From Vreelandella hamiltonii (lineage in GTDB: Bacteria; Pseudomonadota; Gammaproteobacteria; Pseudomonadales; Halomonadaceae), in assembly GCF_014651775.1 (NCBI RefSeq), contig NZ_BMXN01000012.1, forward strand, positions 1 to 64,000: 64,000 bases of DNA, read 5' to 3'. The notes beneath the pieces are model-generated. The model saw nothing but the letters and a program-made list of their open reading frames with translations. It was not told the DNA's origin and ran no database searches. This document shows, in pieces, positions 1-8,652 of the stretch. Numbering within the stretch: position 1 is the stretch's first letter; each line of letters begins with the position of its first letter. A program made the position numbers and the translations under genes.

Positions 1-229
1 CAATAACGGGCTTGCGAAAGCCAACTTGCACGGGGCGAATGATCAAAAAGTGCTCGCTGGCGGTGATAGGGAAAGTGTCGGCGCCGGCTTCACGGATTCA
101 GGATATCGGGAAAGGTGGTACGAGTATTGCGTGGTTATATAGCTCAATAAATACGTCGATTGCACGCGGCAGGCCTACACTATTGTTCAAGGAAGTTGCC
201 GCTTCCACCCCAGCGCCAGGAGAGCGCCC
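1..229. other. Window-edge region, no gene assigned
   Basis: No reading frame here can be assigned with confidence. A plus-strand frame open from base 2 to the TAG at 140-142 could be the last 46 codons of an upstream gene. A minus-strand frame is open from about base 96 to the left edge but lacks an ATG. A plus-strand frame from base 12 to 233 has no ribosome binding site and no recognisable content. The ribosome binding site of the ATP-grasp gene (AGGAGAG) lies just before base 230. Confidence 0.4.
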
Positions 230-1714
230 ATGAGCCAAGTCAATTGGAACAACTATGCGTGCCGTGATTTTTACGATGAGTTGCTAGAAGCGCCAGGTAA
301 ACCCAGAGCTTCTGCCGATGAGCTTTGTAATATGCTGGCTCGGTTTAGCGCCGAAGAGTTAGCGGAAAGAAAAACCGCTGCGGAAATCGCCATTCGTACC
401 ATGGGGATTACGTTTACCGTGTATTCCGAAGGGGCAATGATCGACCGCGCCTGGCCATTCGATATTGTGCCCCGGATCATACCGGCCCATGAGTGGCGCA
501 AGACGGAAGCCGGTTTAAAACAGCGCGTCCAAGCACTCAATCTCTTTATCGACGATCTTTATCACGATCAGAAAGTGGTCAAGGACAAAGTGCTGCCTGC
601 GGAAGTGCTTGCTCAGTCGGCTAATTTTCGCCCGCAGTGTGTGGGCATTAACCCGCCCCATGGTATCTGGGCGCATATTTGTGGCTCTGATTTGGTACGC
701 GGCGGCGATGGCACACTCTACGTGCTGGAGGATAATCTGCGGATTCCTTCCGGGGTCTCCTACATGCTGGAAAACCGCAACGTCACCAAACGGGTGCTAC
801 CTGAGCTGTTTGCGTCGGGCAAAATCCTGCCAGTAGACGACTACGTGGCGCAGCTGTATGACATGCTGGCGGCCATGTCTCCCCGTCCCGGCGATGACCC
901 TCAGGTCGTGGTATTGACCCCCGGCATCTACAACTCGGCCTATTTCGAACACGCCTATCTTGCCCAGCAGATGGGGGTCGAGCTGGTGCAGGGTAGCGAC
1001 ATGCTGGTGGACGACGATGACGTGGTCTACATGCGTACGGTGGAGGGGCTGCGACGGGTGGATGTCATTTATCGTCGTGTGGATGACGAGTTTCTGGACC
1101 CTGAAGCCTTCAATCCGCATTCGATGCTGGGCGTGCCTGGGCTGATGCGCGCCTGGCGGGCGGGCAAGGTGGCGTTGGCCAATGCGCCAGGGGCAGGCGT
1201 GGCAGACGACAAGGTGGTCTACGCCTTCGTGCCCGAGTTGATTCGCTACTATCTGGATCAGGAGCCGCTGCTGCCCAACGTGCCCAGCTACCTGTGCATG
1301 TTCGATGACGACCGCAAGTACGTACTGGATCACCTCGACGAGCTGGTGGTGAAGCCTGCCAATGAGTCCGGGGGCTACGGCATGCTGATCGGGCCTCGCT
1401 CCACCAGGGAAACCCGCGACGAGTTTGCCCGCCTGATCAAGGAGAACCCGCGCAACTACATGGCCCAGCCTACGCTGGCGCTCTCCACCACGCCCACCCT
1501 GGCCAACGGCTTGCCGCAGCCGCGTCATGTGGACCTGCGCCCGTTCATTCTCTCCGGCCCCGAAACCCATGTCACCACGGGTGGTTTGACCCGCGTGGCA
1601 CTGGTGGAGGGGTCGCTGGTGGTCAACTCGTCCCAGGGGGGCGGCAGCAAGGATACCTGGATCGTCGAGGTCGATGAGAACGCGGCTGATGCCGCCGAGC
1701 AGGAAGGAGTCTAA
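230..1714 (+). CDS. Circularly permuted ATP-grasp type 2 protein (DUF404/DUF407 family)
   Basis: Predicted ATP-dependent carboxylate-amine ligase of the circularly permuted ATP-grasp family (COG2308). Members are thought to join peptides or amino acids; the substrate is unknown. The 494-residue length fits the family. Visible family hallmarks are the KPANESGGYGM stretch near residue 375 (ATP-binding loop), the RPFILSG segment near residue 430, and QGGGSKDTW near the C-terminus. The ATG at 230 has AGGAGAG at a good distance. The stop is 4 bases before the alpha-E gene, and the ribosome binding site of that gene lies inside this one, so the two are translationally linked. In other genomes this pair often sits with a transglutaminase-like gene. 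Here none is present downstream, and the next gene, facing it, is a zinc metallopeptidase. Family assignment is firm, function is inferred. Confidence 0.9.
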   Translation: MSQVNWNNYACRDFYDELLEAPGKPRASADELCNMLARFSAEELAERKTAAEIAIRTMGITFTVYSEGAMIDRAWPFDIVPRIIPAHEWRKTEAGLKQRVQALNLFIDDLYHDQKVVKDKVLPAEVLAQSANFRPQCVGINPPHGIWAHICGSDLVRGGDGTLYVLEDNLRIPSGVSYMLENRNVTKRVLPELFASGKILPVDDYVAQLYDMLAAMSPRPGDDPQVVVLTPGIYNSAYFEHAYLAQQMGVELVQGSDMLVDDDDVVYMRTVEGLRRVDVIYRRVDDEFLDPEAFNPHSMLGVPGLMRAWRAGKVALANAPGAGVADDKVVYAFVPELIRYYLDQEPLLPNVPSYLCMFDDDRKYVLDHLDELVVKPANESGGYGMLIGPRSTRETRDEFARLIKENPRNYMAQPTLALSTTPTLANGLPQPRHVDLRPFILSGPETHVTTGGLTRVALVEGSLVVNSSQGGGSKDTWIVEVDENAADAAEQEGV

Positions 1715-1718
1715 CGCC

Positions 1719-2717
1719 ATGCTGTCACGCGTAGCTGAAAACCTGTACTGGATGGCGCGCTACATCGAGCGGGCCGAAGACACCGCGCGGCTGCTGAGCG
1801 TCAATAGCCACCTGATGCTCGACCTGCCGCGCCACCTGCCGTTGGGCTGGGCGCCACTGATCGAAATGACCGGTACTCTGGATGCGTTTAACGAGCGCCA
1901 TTCCAGCTTTGACGAGCGTAGCGTAGTGCATTTTTTGTGTGCCGATGCGCAGAATGGCAGTTCGATTCTTTCGGCGCTGGCCAGTGCTCGGGAAAACCTG
2001 CGCACTACCCGAGACGTGGTGCCCAGGGAGATCTGGGAGGAGGTCAACCAGCTCTATTTGAGCGTGGCCGACCATGCGGAAAACGGTGTCAGCCCGCGCC
2101 GTCGCGATGCCTTCCTGAAGAACGTGATTCGCGGCTGCCAGACGCTGACTGGCCTGATCGAAGGCACCTTGAGCCATGGGCCGGCCCGTACCTTCATCCA
2201 GTTGGGCAGACATCTGGAGCGGGCCGACATGACCACGCGTATTGTGGACGTACGTTCCGCGAGCCTGCTGCCCCAGAACCCCGAAGAGCTATTGCCGTTC
2301 GAAAACCTTCAGTGGATGAGCGTGCTCAAGTCGCTGACGGCCTATCAAATGTACCGTCAGGAAGTGCGGCTGAGAGTGCGGGGCCCCGATGTGCTGCGCT
2401 ATCTGCTGCAGGACCCGAACCTGCCGCGCTCGATTGCCTGTAGCCTGGAAACGCTGGGCCATGAGCTACAGCTACTGCCCAGGCAGGACCGGGTGGCCGC
2501 CACGGTGTCGCTGGTGCGTGCCGATGTGGTCGATGCCGATATCCAGGCGTTGGCTCACTCCCCCAGCAAGTTGCATGCGTTCGTGGATGAGCTACAGATT
2601 GGCTTTGCCGCGATCCATGACACGCTCAGGGCAACGTACTTCGTGAATAGCGACAACGTGCCCAAGGTGACCCAGCGACAAAGTCAGGGCCACCTGGGGG
2701 ATCATGATAACGATTGA
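1719..2717 (+). CDS. Alpha-E domain protein (DUF403)
   Basis: A 332-residue, mainly alpha-helical protein of the alpha-E family, the standard partner of circularly permuted ATP-grasp proteins. It is recognised by the N-terminus MLSRVAENLYWMARYIERAE, with the conserved NLYWMxRYxERAE pattern, and by a second copy of the motif further on (FIQLGRHLERADMTTRI). An in-frame ATG exists upstream at 1674, but the start at 1719 is preferred because it begins the conserved domain and follows a strong AGGAAGGAG site at 1701-1709. The gene follows the ATP-grasp gene by 4 bases. Its stop codon abuts the stop of the convergent metallopeptidase gene with no intergenic base. No enzymatic activity has been shown for the family; a scaffold or substrate-holding role for the ligase is inference. 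Confidence 0.9.
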   Translation: MLSRVAENLYWMARYIERAEDTARLLSVNSHLMLDLPRHLPLGWAPLIEMTGTLDAFNERHSSFDERSVVHFLCADAQNGSSILSALASARENLRTTRDVVPREIWEEVNQLYLSVADHAENGVSPRRRDAFLKNVIRGCQTLTGLIEGTLSHGPARTFIQLGRHLERADMTTRIVDVRSASLLPQNPEELLPFENLQWMSVLKSLTAYQMYRQEVRLRVRGPDVLRYLLQDPNLPRSIACSLETLGHELQLLPRQDRVAATVSLVRADVVDADIQALAHSPSKLHAFVDELQIGFAAIHDTLRATYFVNSDNVPKVTQRQSQGHLGDHDND

Positions 2718-3779
2718 TCAAGTAGATCGAGCGTTAGCGCTGGCGCTGTGTACTAACTCATGAAGGTACGCCAGCTTGTCACGCACCGGGGGAGGCAGTA
2801 CCCCCGGTGCCAGGTCCAGTAGCCCCATATCACGGTTGAGCTCATTGACGACCATCCCCACCTGATGAAACGCTCTTAACATGCTGTCCAGCGTGCCGTC
2901 ATATTCGGCCCGTGAAATCCCCATGTGTAGAGCGGTGTCCAGCACGGCCACCATGTCCAGATAAAACGCAAAGGTTTCGGCGAAGTCCTCCCACGGGTGC
3001 ATGGCGGCATAGGCAGAAATGAACCGTGTTGGCCAGTCGGCCGGCGCGCCTTGCTGATAGTAGGTTTCCAGCGCATCACCGTAGGTGGGGGCGTTATGGT
3101 CGCCAAACACTCGGACGCTGGCGGCCTCATCCTGATCCTTGACCAACAAGTCCCAGTAGTAATGCCCCACCTCATGGCGAAAATGACCGATCAGGGTGCG
3201 GTGGGACTCGTTCATGTCCACCCGCAGTCGCTCACGCTCGACGTCGTCGGCTTCCTTGACGTTGATGGTGATATGGCCGTTGGCATGGCCGGTATAGACC
3301 TTCTCCTGATTCGCCGTGGAGCGCCAGAGCCCTTTGTCAGGGAGGGCGTCGGCCATGAACGAGAAGCTCAAGGGGACGCGAATATCATCGCCCTGGGTTC
3401 CGTGGGGGAGCTTGAGAATCTCCAGGGTGTGGAACAGACGACGCTTGGCAGCTTCCAGTGCGGCCCAGCGCTCGCGGTGACCCTCTACGTTCAGGTCGGG
3501 AATCACATCGTTGTAGCGGCAGCAGTCGCACAGCGTGTCGGCTTCGCCTTCGGTCATGATCACCATGCGGTTGCATACGTTCTCTACCGCGTAATTATGG
3601 CACTTCATCAAGAGGGTGCCGCAGCCTTCGTGGGTGCAGCGGTATCCGCCGCCTTCCAAAGGGGCCAAGGCAACGATATTGCTGCAGGCCGGGCACCAGC
3701 CGACTTCCGACTCACAGGCAACACAATGGGTGTTCTCGAAGAACAGCGGGTTGCCGCACTGGCAATTGAACGCTTGCAT
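2718..3779 (-). CDS. Zinc-ribbon putative zinc metallopeptidase
   Basis: A predicted cytoplasmic gluzincin-like peptidase of the putative zinc-binding metallopeptidase family (Peptidase_Mx, PF15887). Residues 1-60 form a cysteine-rich zinc ribbon (Cys 6, 8, 19, 22, 29, 32, then 48, 53, 60), and further cysteines lie at 84, 86 and 87. The catalytic helix has HEVGH at 202-206. A downstream HPWEDFAE segment probably supplies a third ligand. There is no signal peptide. The start at 3779 begins with MQAFNCQCG; the longer frame to 3812 adds unlikely residues, and AAGGAGGT lies just before 3779. The gene converges on the ATP-grasp/alpha-E pair with directly abutting stops. A paralogue lacking part of the zinc ribbon lies at 51225-52193. 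The substrate is unknown. Confidence 0.85.
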   Translation of the reverse strand: MQAFNCQCGNPLFFENTHCVACESEVGWCPACSNIVALAPLEGGGYRCTHEGCGTLLMKCHNYAVENVCNRMVIMTEGEADTLCDCCRYNDVIPDLNVEGHRERWAALEAAKRRLFHTLEILKLPHGTQGDDIRVPLSFSFMADALPDKGLWRSTANQEKVYTGHANGHITINVKEADDVERERLRVDMNESHRTLIGHFRHEVGHYYWDLLVKDQDEAASVRVFGDHNAPTYGDALETYYQQGAPADWPTRFISAYAAMHPWEDFAETFAFYLDMVAVLDTALHMGISRAEYDGTLDSMLRAFHQVGMVVNELNRDMGLLDLAPGVLPPPVRDKLAYLHELVHSASANARST

Positions 3780-3919
3780 GGATACCTCCTTGTGGAAAGC
3801 CACGTTATGCATCGTCGATAGGCAGGTTGAGAAGGCGCCCTGACAGCATAGCGAGGCTCTTTCCTTGAGGGAAAGGCTATTTCCCCAGTGCGGTGAATTT
3901 AGCTTTATCGAGTGGCTAA

Positions 3920-3935
3920 TTGACGTTTACGTCAA
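3920..3935. promoter_or_regulatory. Palindromic operator, LiuR-like, upstream of mmsA
   Basis: TTGACGTTTACGTCAA is a perfect inverted repeat of two 7-base arms around TT. Its left arm doubles as a -35-like TTGACG (3920-3925), 18 bases from a -10-like TATACC (3944-3949), and it sits 67 bases before the mmsA start. From memory, LiuR, the MerR-family regulator of branched-chain amino acid breakdown, recognises palindromes of this form, which fits the valine-pathway gene downstream. No LiuR gene is in the window. Confidence 0.6.
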
Positions 3936-4002
3936 CTTGCTGATATACCCTAGGGGCTCCTTATTCAACCCCATAACAAACACAACCACGAGGAACGTCT
4001 GT

Positions 4003-5499
4003 ATGTCCGTTCGCCAGATACCCATGTATATCGATGGCCAGCCGGTCGAGTCGCAAAGCCAGGAGTGGCGCGATGTCGTCAATCCGGCGACCCAGCAGGT
4101 CGTGGCCCGGGTGCCTTTCTGTACCCCTGACGAGGTAGAGCGTGCCATTGCCAGTGCCAAAACCGCGTTCAAGGAGTGGCGCAAGGTGCCGCTGGGCAAG
4201 CGCATGCGCATCATGCTGAAACTTCAGGCCCTGATTCGTGAGCATACCGCGGAACTCGCCGCGCTGATCACCGAAGAGCATGGCAAGACGCTGCCTGACG
4301 CAGAAGGCGAAGTAGGCCGCGGGCTGGAAGTGGTCGAGCACGCCTGCTCGATTGCGTCTCTGCAACTGGGTGAACTCGCCGAAAACGCGGCCAATGAGGT
4401 CGATGTGTATACCATGCATCAGCCGCTGGGCGTGGGCGCCGGGATCACGGCGTTCAACTTCCCCATCATGCTGCCTTGCTTCATGTTTCCGCTGGCCATT
4501 GCCACGGGCAATACGTTCGTTCTGAAGCCTTCCGAGCAGGACCCCAGCTCGACCATGCGGCTGGTGGAACTGGCCCATGAGGCGGGTATTCCGGCGGGCG
4601 TGCTCAACGTGGTGCATGGCGGGCCCGAAGTTGCCAACCAGATTGCCGACCATCAGGACATCAAGGCGCTGTCGTTCATTGGCTCTACCCATGTGGGATC
4701 GCTGCTGTATGGCCGTGCGGCGGCGGCAGGTAAGCGTATGCAGTCCATGATGGGGGCCAAGAACCACTGTGTGGTGATGCCGGATGCCAACCGTAGTCAG
4801 GCCATCGACAGCCTGCTGGGGTCGGCCTTTGGGGCAGCGGGTCAGCGCTGTATGGCCAACTCGGTGGTGGTGCTGGTAGGCGAGGCGCAGGAGTGGCTGA
4901 GCGATATCGAAGCAGGCGCCCGTAGCATGAAGGTCGGCCCCGGTACCCAGCGGGATGCCGACCTGGGGCCGCTGGTGTCTCCTCAGGCCAAGGAGCGTGT
5001 CGAGCGCTTGATCACCGCCGGTGAAAAAGAGGGGGCCACGCTGCTGGTGGATGGCCGAGGCTACACAGTAGAAGGGTATCCGGAGGGCAACTTCGTGGGG
5101 CCGACGCTGTTTGCCAACGTCACGCCGGAGATGACCATTTACCGGGAAGAAATATTCGGTCCGGTGCTATGCGTGGTGGGGGTCGAGACGCTGGATGATG
5201 CCATCGACTTCATCAACGCCAACCCGAACGGCAACGGCACGTCGATTTTCACCAACTCGGGCTGGGTGGCGCGCCGATTCGAAACCGATATCGACGTTGG
5301 TCAGATCGGTATCAACGTGCCGATTCCGGTGCCGGTGGCCTATTTCAGCTTCACCGGCTCTCGGGCTTCCAAACTGGGGGATTTGGGCCCCAACGGCAAG
5401 CAGGCCATCGCGTTCTGGACGCAAACCAAAACGGTGACCGCACGCTGGTTCGAGCCCGAAAACGTCTCCAGCGGCATCAATAGCACCATTGCGCTCTAG
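4003..5499 (+). CDS. mmsA: CoA-acylating methylmalonate-semialdehyde dehydrogenase
   Basis: This enzyme oxidises methylmalonate semialdehyde (and malonate semialdehyde) with NAD and CoA to propionyl-CoA (acetyl-CoA). It serves the last steps of valine catabolism and also beta-alanine and inositol catabolism, in the cytosol. The 498-residue length is typical. The aldehyde dehydrogenase hallmarks are the [15 protein letters not shown] stretch (about 151-166), the LKPSEQDP cofactor region near 174 and the catalytic cysteine C283 in [11 protein letters not shown]. MmsA-type proteins carry this cysteine motif in place of the usual one of hydrolytic ALDHs. The ATG at 4003 follows AGGAACG. A longer frame to 3865 runs through the promoter and is rejected. 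The gene stands alone, with a LiuR-like operator upstream and a strong hairpin downstream. Other members of a valine operon are not nearby. Confidence 0.93.
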   Translation: MSVRQIPMYIDGQPVESQSQEWRDVVNPATQQVVARVPFCTPDEVERAIASAKTAFKEWRKVPLGKRMRIMLKLQALIREHTAELAALITEEHGKTLPDAEGEVGRGLEVVEHACSIASLQLGELAENAANEVDVYTMHQPLGVGAGITAFNFPIMLPCFMFPLAIATGNTFVLKPSEQDPSSTMRLVELAHEAGIPAGVLNVVHGGPEVANQIADHQDIKALSFIGSTHVGSLLYGRAAAAGKRMQSMMGAKNHCVVMPDANRSQAIDSLLGSAFGAAGQRCMANSVVVLVGEAQEWLSDIEAGARSMKVGPGTQRDADLGPLVSPQAKERVERLITAGEKEGATLLVDGRGYTVEGYPEGNFVGPTLFANVTPEMTIYREEIFGPVLCVVGVETLDDAIDFINANPNGNGTSIFTNSGWVARRFETDIDVGQIGINVPIPVPVAYFSFTGSRASKLGDLGPNGKQAIAFWTQTKTVTARWFEPENVSSGINSTIAL

Positions 5500-5524
5500 A
5501 TATTTGGCGAACCGCTGACGCATC

Positions 5525-5554
5525 AGGGGCCCTCTGCCACGGCAGAGGGCCCCT
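5525..5554. terminator. Bidirectional terminator-like hairpin
   Basis: Perfect 14-base arms, AGGGGCCCTCTGCC and its complement, separated only by AC. It lies between the convergent mmsA and 5560-6249 genes. There is no clear T-run on either side, so intrinsic termination is probable but not certain. Confidence 0.6.
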
Positions 5555-5559
5555 GGGGA

Positions 5560-6249
5560 TCAGACGGGTTCGAAAAGTGGCAGGCTGTCGCGCAGGAGCT
5601 GTTCTATAGGCTCCAGTTGGCTTTCATGCAGCACCAGCAGGTAAGGAGCATCCTGTTCATCGTTGAGTGGCGCAAGGAGTGCAAACTCGCCCTCTTCAAG
5701 ATGGAACTCATGGATTTCTCGCAGCCCGTGGGGAGTTTCGCACTGAGAGCAGCGATAGGTGTCGTCTTCGCCGTACACCAGGCGGTGATACATCTTGAAC
5801 AGCGTGTACAGCGCTAACCCCCCTTCGAACGCTTGCCAGCGAGCGGGTGTTTCTCGAATGTCTTCGTTCAAGACCAGACCTTCGGCCTCGGCATCGGCAA
5901 TGGCGTCGGCCAGCGGTTCTGCCAGAATGGCGCTGCCATCGGCGGGCAGCGGTGCATTTTGCTGATTCGCCGCCGTAAAGCGCGCAGCAGCAGCATGAAA
6001 ATCTGCCAGGCTGTTGAGATGGAAGTCCGCATGTTGCAGGTCGGCTGGCTCGAAACCGCCGTTCTCCCAGCCGTGAATGACACGTAGCGTAATTTGACCC
6101 CGGGCGATGGGGCGGGCCAATAAGGCATGAAGCATGATACGGATATGCAGCTGGCGTTCATCCGTGTCGTTTTCGAACGCACGGTAAGGGTCGGCGAACA
6201 ATGCATGCAAACGCCCCGGCGTGTGCTCTCTTGCTTCAGAATAAGACAT
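5560..6249 (-). CDS. Conserved hypothetical protein with Cys pair
   Basis: A 229-residue soluble protein that I do not recognise. It has no signal peptide or membrane segment and is rich in acidic residues. A YRCSQCETPHG segment near residue 165 could be a small metal- or thiol-binding knuckle. A hydrophobic helical core (LALYTLFKMYHRLVYG) precedes it. The ATG at 6249 follows an AGGGAAACC stretch on the minus strand. It converges with mmsA and shares the hairpin at 5525-5554. The clean codon pattern and a complete frame support a real gene. Function cannot be deduced. Confidence 0.7.
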   Translation of the reverse strand: MSYSEAREHTPGRLHALFADPYRAFENDTDERQLHIRIMLHALLARPIARGQITLRVIHGWENGGFEPADLQHADFHLNSLADFHAAAARFTAANQQNAPLPADGSAILAEPLADAIADAEAEGLVLNEDIRETPARWQAFEGGLALYTLFKMYHRLVYGEDDTYRCSQCETPHGLREIHEFHLEEGEFALLAPLNDEQDAPYLLVLHESQLEPIEQLLRDSLPLFEPV

Positions 6250-6423
6250 GGTGGTTTCCCTGTTACAGACGCCGTTTGCTCAACGCTGCCTTTTTTATGA
6301 AATACAGTCGATAAGAGTATGGCGAGCCTCAAGGTGTAATGAAAGTCTAATCCGTTAGCATTTTGTTAACCATGACCCCGTATCGCGCAAGGCGTTTATC
6401 AACACGACAAAAAAGAGGTAAGC

Positions 6424-7011
6424 ATGTCTGCGTCATTAAGCCGTTTTAAAATTCCCGAAACCCTGGACGACCTGCCTGACGACATTCGCACGGCCATATT
6501 GGCGGTTCAGGAAAAAGCCGGGTTCGTGCCCAATGTGTTCCTCATGTTGGCCCACCGTCCAGCGGAGTTTCGCGCCTTCTTTGCCTACCACGACGCCTTG
6601 ATGGAGCGGGAGTCCGACACTCTGAGCAAGGCCGAAAAGGAAATGATTGTGGTCACTACCAGCGCGCGCAATCGCTGCCTTTACTGCGTTGTGGCACATG
6701 GCGCGCTGGTACGTATTTACACCAAAGACCCTCTGTTGGCCGATAACGTTGCCATCAACCACCAGGCGGCGGGGTTGAGCGAGCGGCATCGGCGCATGCT
6801 CGATTTTGCGCTACACAGCGCCATCGAGCTGGGCGAGCTGACGCCCGAATGGCAAACCCGGCTGGCGGAAGTGGACTTTACCCTGGAAGACTGCTGGGAC
6901 ATCGGTGCCATCGCCGCCTTTTTTGGCATGTCGAATCGTTTGGTCACCCTGGCGGGAACCCCTCCTAATCCAGAGTTCTATCTCATGGGGCGCGTGCCGA
7001 AACCAGCCTAG
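6424..7011 (+). CDS. Peroxidase-related enzyme, AhpD/carboxymuconolactone decarboxylase-like
   Basis: A 195-residue protein of the AhpD-like alkylhydroperoxidase superfamily (peroxidase-related enzyme group). The core motif is visible as RNRCLYCVVAHG, with the redox pair C85 and C88 and the proton-relay histidine H92. These proteins are thought to reduce organic peroxides through the CxxC pair with an unknown electron donor, in the cytosol. The N-terminal stretch DIRTAILAVQEKAGFVPNVF is also typical of this group. The ATG at 6424 follows AAAGAGGTAAGC. The gene is alone, with the TPP riboswitch and transporter unit starting about 75 bases downstream. The exact substrate is unknown. Confidence 0.85.
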   Translation: MSASLSRFKIPETLDDLPDDIRTAILAVQEKAGFVPNVFLMLAHRPAEFRAFFAYHDALMERESDTLSKAEKEMIVVTTSARNRCLYCVVAHGALVRIYTKDPLLADNVAINHQAAGLSERHRRMLDFALHSAIELGELTPEWQTRLAEVDFTLEDCWDIGAIAAFFGMSNRLVTLAGTPPNPEFYLMGRVPKPA

Positions 7012-7086
7012 GCCATGGTTCAGGACGCATTGTAACGCTTTACCAGGGTTCCCCTTTCAGTGAAGATACCGCCTTCATTCATTCAC

Positions 7087-7177
7087 TGTCGCCAGGGGAG
7101 CCCATTGCGGGCTGAGAATGCGCGTCACGCAGACCCTGGAACCTGACCCGGTTAATACCGGCGGAGGAAGCGCGACA
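7087..7177 (+). promoter_or_regulatory. TPP riboswitch (THI element)
   Basis: The conserved pieces occur in order: AGGGGAGCC at 7094-7102, GGGCTGAGA at 7109-7117, GACCCTGGAACCTGA at 7132-7145, and CCGGTTAATACCGGCGGAGGA at 7148-7168. A P1 stem forms between TGTCGC (7087-7092) and GCGACA (7172-7177); the last base is the A of the start codon. The Shine-Dalgarno GGAGG (7163-7167) lies inside the aptamer. Ligand binding should therefore block ribosome access directly, without a separate expression platform. It controls the SSS transporter that begins at 7177. Confidence 0.93.
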
Positions 7178-8568
7178 TGCCGTACCTGACGTCTGCTGTG
7201 CTGGGCGCAGCGCTGTGCTGCTTTGCTTTTTTAGGCCTTCGGGCACGTTTTGGGGGAGGCTCGCTGGATGACTATGTCACGGCGCGCAACTCACAGACGG
7301 CAACCACCCTGGGGCTCTCTTTTCTGGCGTCGGGGATGGGGGCCTGGATTCTCTTCGCGCCTCCTGAAATCGGCGCGTTCGTGGGGCCGGTGGCTCTGTT
7401 GGGCTATGCCTTGGGGTCGGCGCTGCCCTTTCTGGTGCTGGGGCTCTACGGGCCCAGAATACGTCGGGCGCTGCCAGGCGGGCGCAGTATCGCCGAGTTC
7501 GCCGAGGTGTGTTACGGGAAAGGGGCCCGCCACTGTGTCACGCTGGCCTCCGTGGCGTACATGGGGTGTTTCCTGGCGGCTGAACTGACGGCCATCGGTG
7601 CCATTACCGCGCTACTGTCAGATGTTCCACCTGCCTGGGTCATCATTGGCGTAGCGCTGACGACCCTCGTCTATACTGTTCTGGGTGGCCTGCGAGCCAG
7701 TTTGGCCACCGACCGCTGGCAGGCTTGGCTACTGTTGATCCTGCTATGTGCCGTGGCGGGCGTAACGTTATGGCGCTTGCCTGCCATGCCCAATGACGCG
7801 GCGTTGCCGGCCTTGCCCATGGGAACTTCGCTGAGCGTGGCATTGACACTGGTCATTGCCGTGACCGCAGCCAACCTGTTCCATCAGGGCTATTGGCAGC
7901 GGCTGTGGGCGGCTCAGGATAGCGCCAGTCTTGGCCGTGGGGCATGGCTGGGAGGCGGCATGACGGTGGCCGTGGTCATGGTCATCGGTGGAGTCGGCAT
8001 GATGGCAGCGCTGAGCGGTGTGAACCTCGGCGAGCCGCCGATGCCCTTTTTTGCCCTGTTGGCAGAGGCTCCTGTCTGGATCACGCTACCGGCACTGGTG
8101 CTGGCCGTGACGCTGGTGACCTCCAGCGTGGATACGCTGCAAAACGGCATTGCGTCGCTGTGGGCAACGGGAGAGCAGCCACATGCCTTGAACAAGGCAC
8201 GCTGGATCACGGTACTGCTGATGGTACCGGTGATTCTCATCGCCTTGCAGGGGCTGTCGGTGCTGAGACTGTTCCTGATTGCCGATTTGCTGTGTGCGGC
8301 CATCGTGGTGCCAGTGCTGCTGGGCCTGTGGCAGCGCATGACGCCGCTGGCGGCCATCAGTGGTGGCGTAGCGGGCCTGGTGGGGGCGGTATTGCCGGGC
8401 TGGCTGGGGCAAGGCTCCTTGATGGCGGGCATCATGGCCGCCACGTTTCCTGGCAGTATTCCTACCCTCGGTCCCTTCGTGGGGGCGCTGATGCTCTCGA
8501 GCCTGGTGAGTATCCTCGTGGCGTGGTGGCTCCCTTCAGGCAAGGTGTCAAAAAAATCAACGCGTTAG
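7177..8568 (+). CDS. Sodium:solute symporter, probable thiamine or HMP uptake
   Basis: A 463-residue inner-membrane protein with about a dozen hydrophobic segments, of the sodium/solute symporter family (SSS). Recognisable features are the early SFLASGMGAWILFAPPEIGA stretch and the SIAEFAEVCYGKGA region, which match the sodium-site end of the family. The gene is directly controlled by a TPP riboswitch, so the substrate is very probably thiamine or a thiamine precursor such as hydroxymethylpyrimidine. SSS transporters under THI elements have been predicted to be hydroxymethylpyrimidine transporters (ThiV). The start is fixed by the riboswitch-embedded GGAGG, 9 bases upstream. It is a single-gene unit with no thiamine biosynthesis genes nearby. 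The transport class is seen, the substrate is inferred from regulation. Confidence 0.88.
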   Translation: MPYLTSAVLGAALCCFAFLGLRARFGGGSLDDYVTARNSQTATTLGLSFLASGMGAWILFAPPEIGAFVGPVALLGYALGSALPFLVLGLYGPRIRRALPGGRSIAEFAEVCYGKGARHCVTLASVAYMGCFLAAELTAIGAITALLSDVPPAWVIIGVALTTLVYTVLGGLRASLATDRWQAWLLLILLCAVAGVTLWRLPAMPNDAALPALPMGTSLSVALTLVIAVTAANLFHQGYWQRLWAAQDSASLGRGAWLGGGMTVAVVMVIGGVGMMAALSGVNLGEPPMPFFALLAEAPVWITLPALVLAVTLVTSSVDTLQNGIASLWATGEQPHALNKARWITVLLMVPVILIALQGLSVLRLFLIADLLCAAIVVPVLLGLWQRMTPLAAISGGVAGLVGAVLPGWLGQGSLMAGIMAATFPGSIPTLGPFVGALMLSSLVSILVAWWLPSGKVSKKSTR

Positions 8569-8598
8569 GCAGGCTGTGCAGTTTCGCGCTATGATGAC

Positions 8599-8637
8599 GA
8601 AGGGGTGTTAACTACACAAAGGAGTGTTAACTACATA
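8599..8637 (+). repeat. Short direct repeat in leader of cyclase gene
   Basis: Two copies of a roughly 18-base unit lie head to tail about 20 bases apart, each an AGG-G/A-GTGTTAACTACA block. Both copies contain a ribosome-binding-like AGGGG or AGGAG followed by GTG. The second copy may feed the GTG start at 8605 or the ATG at 8653. Confidence 0.5.
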
Positions 8638-8652
8638 TCGGGTTTAACCACC

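Noticed and set aside
797-1720. A 307-residue minus-strand frame opposite the ATP-grasp gene
   Set aside because: Rich in His and Gln with no motif, as expected for the antisense of a GC-rich coding region.
2997-3821. A 274-residue plus-strand frame opposite the metallopeptidase
   Set aside because: Antisense of a well-supported gene with HExxH and zinc-ribbon motifs.
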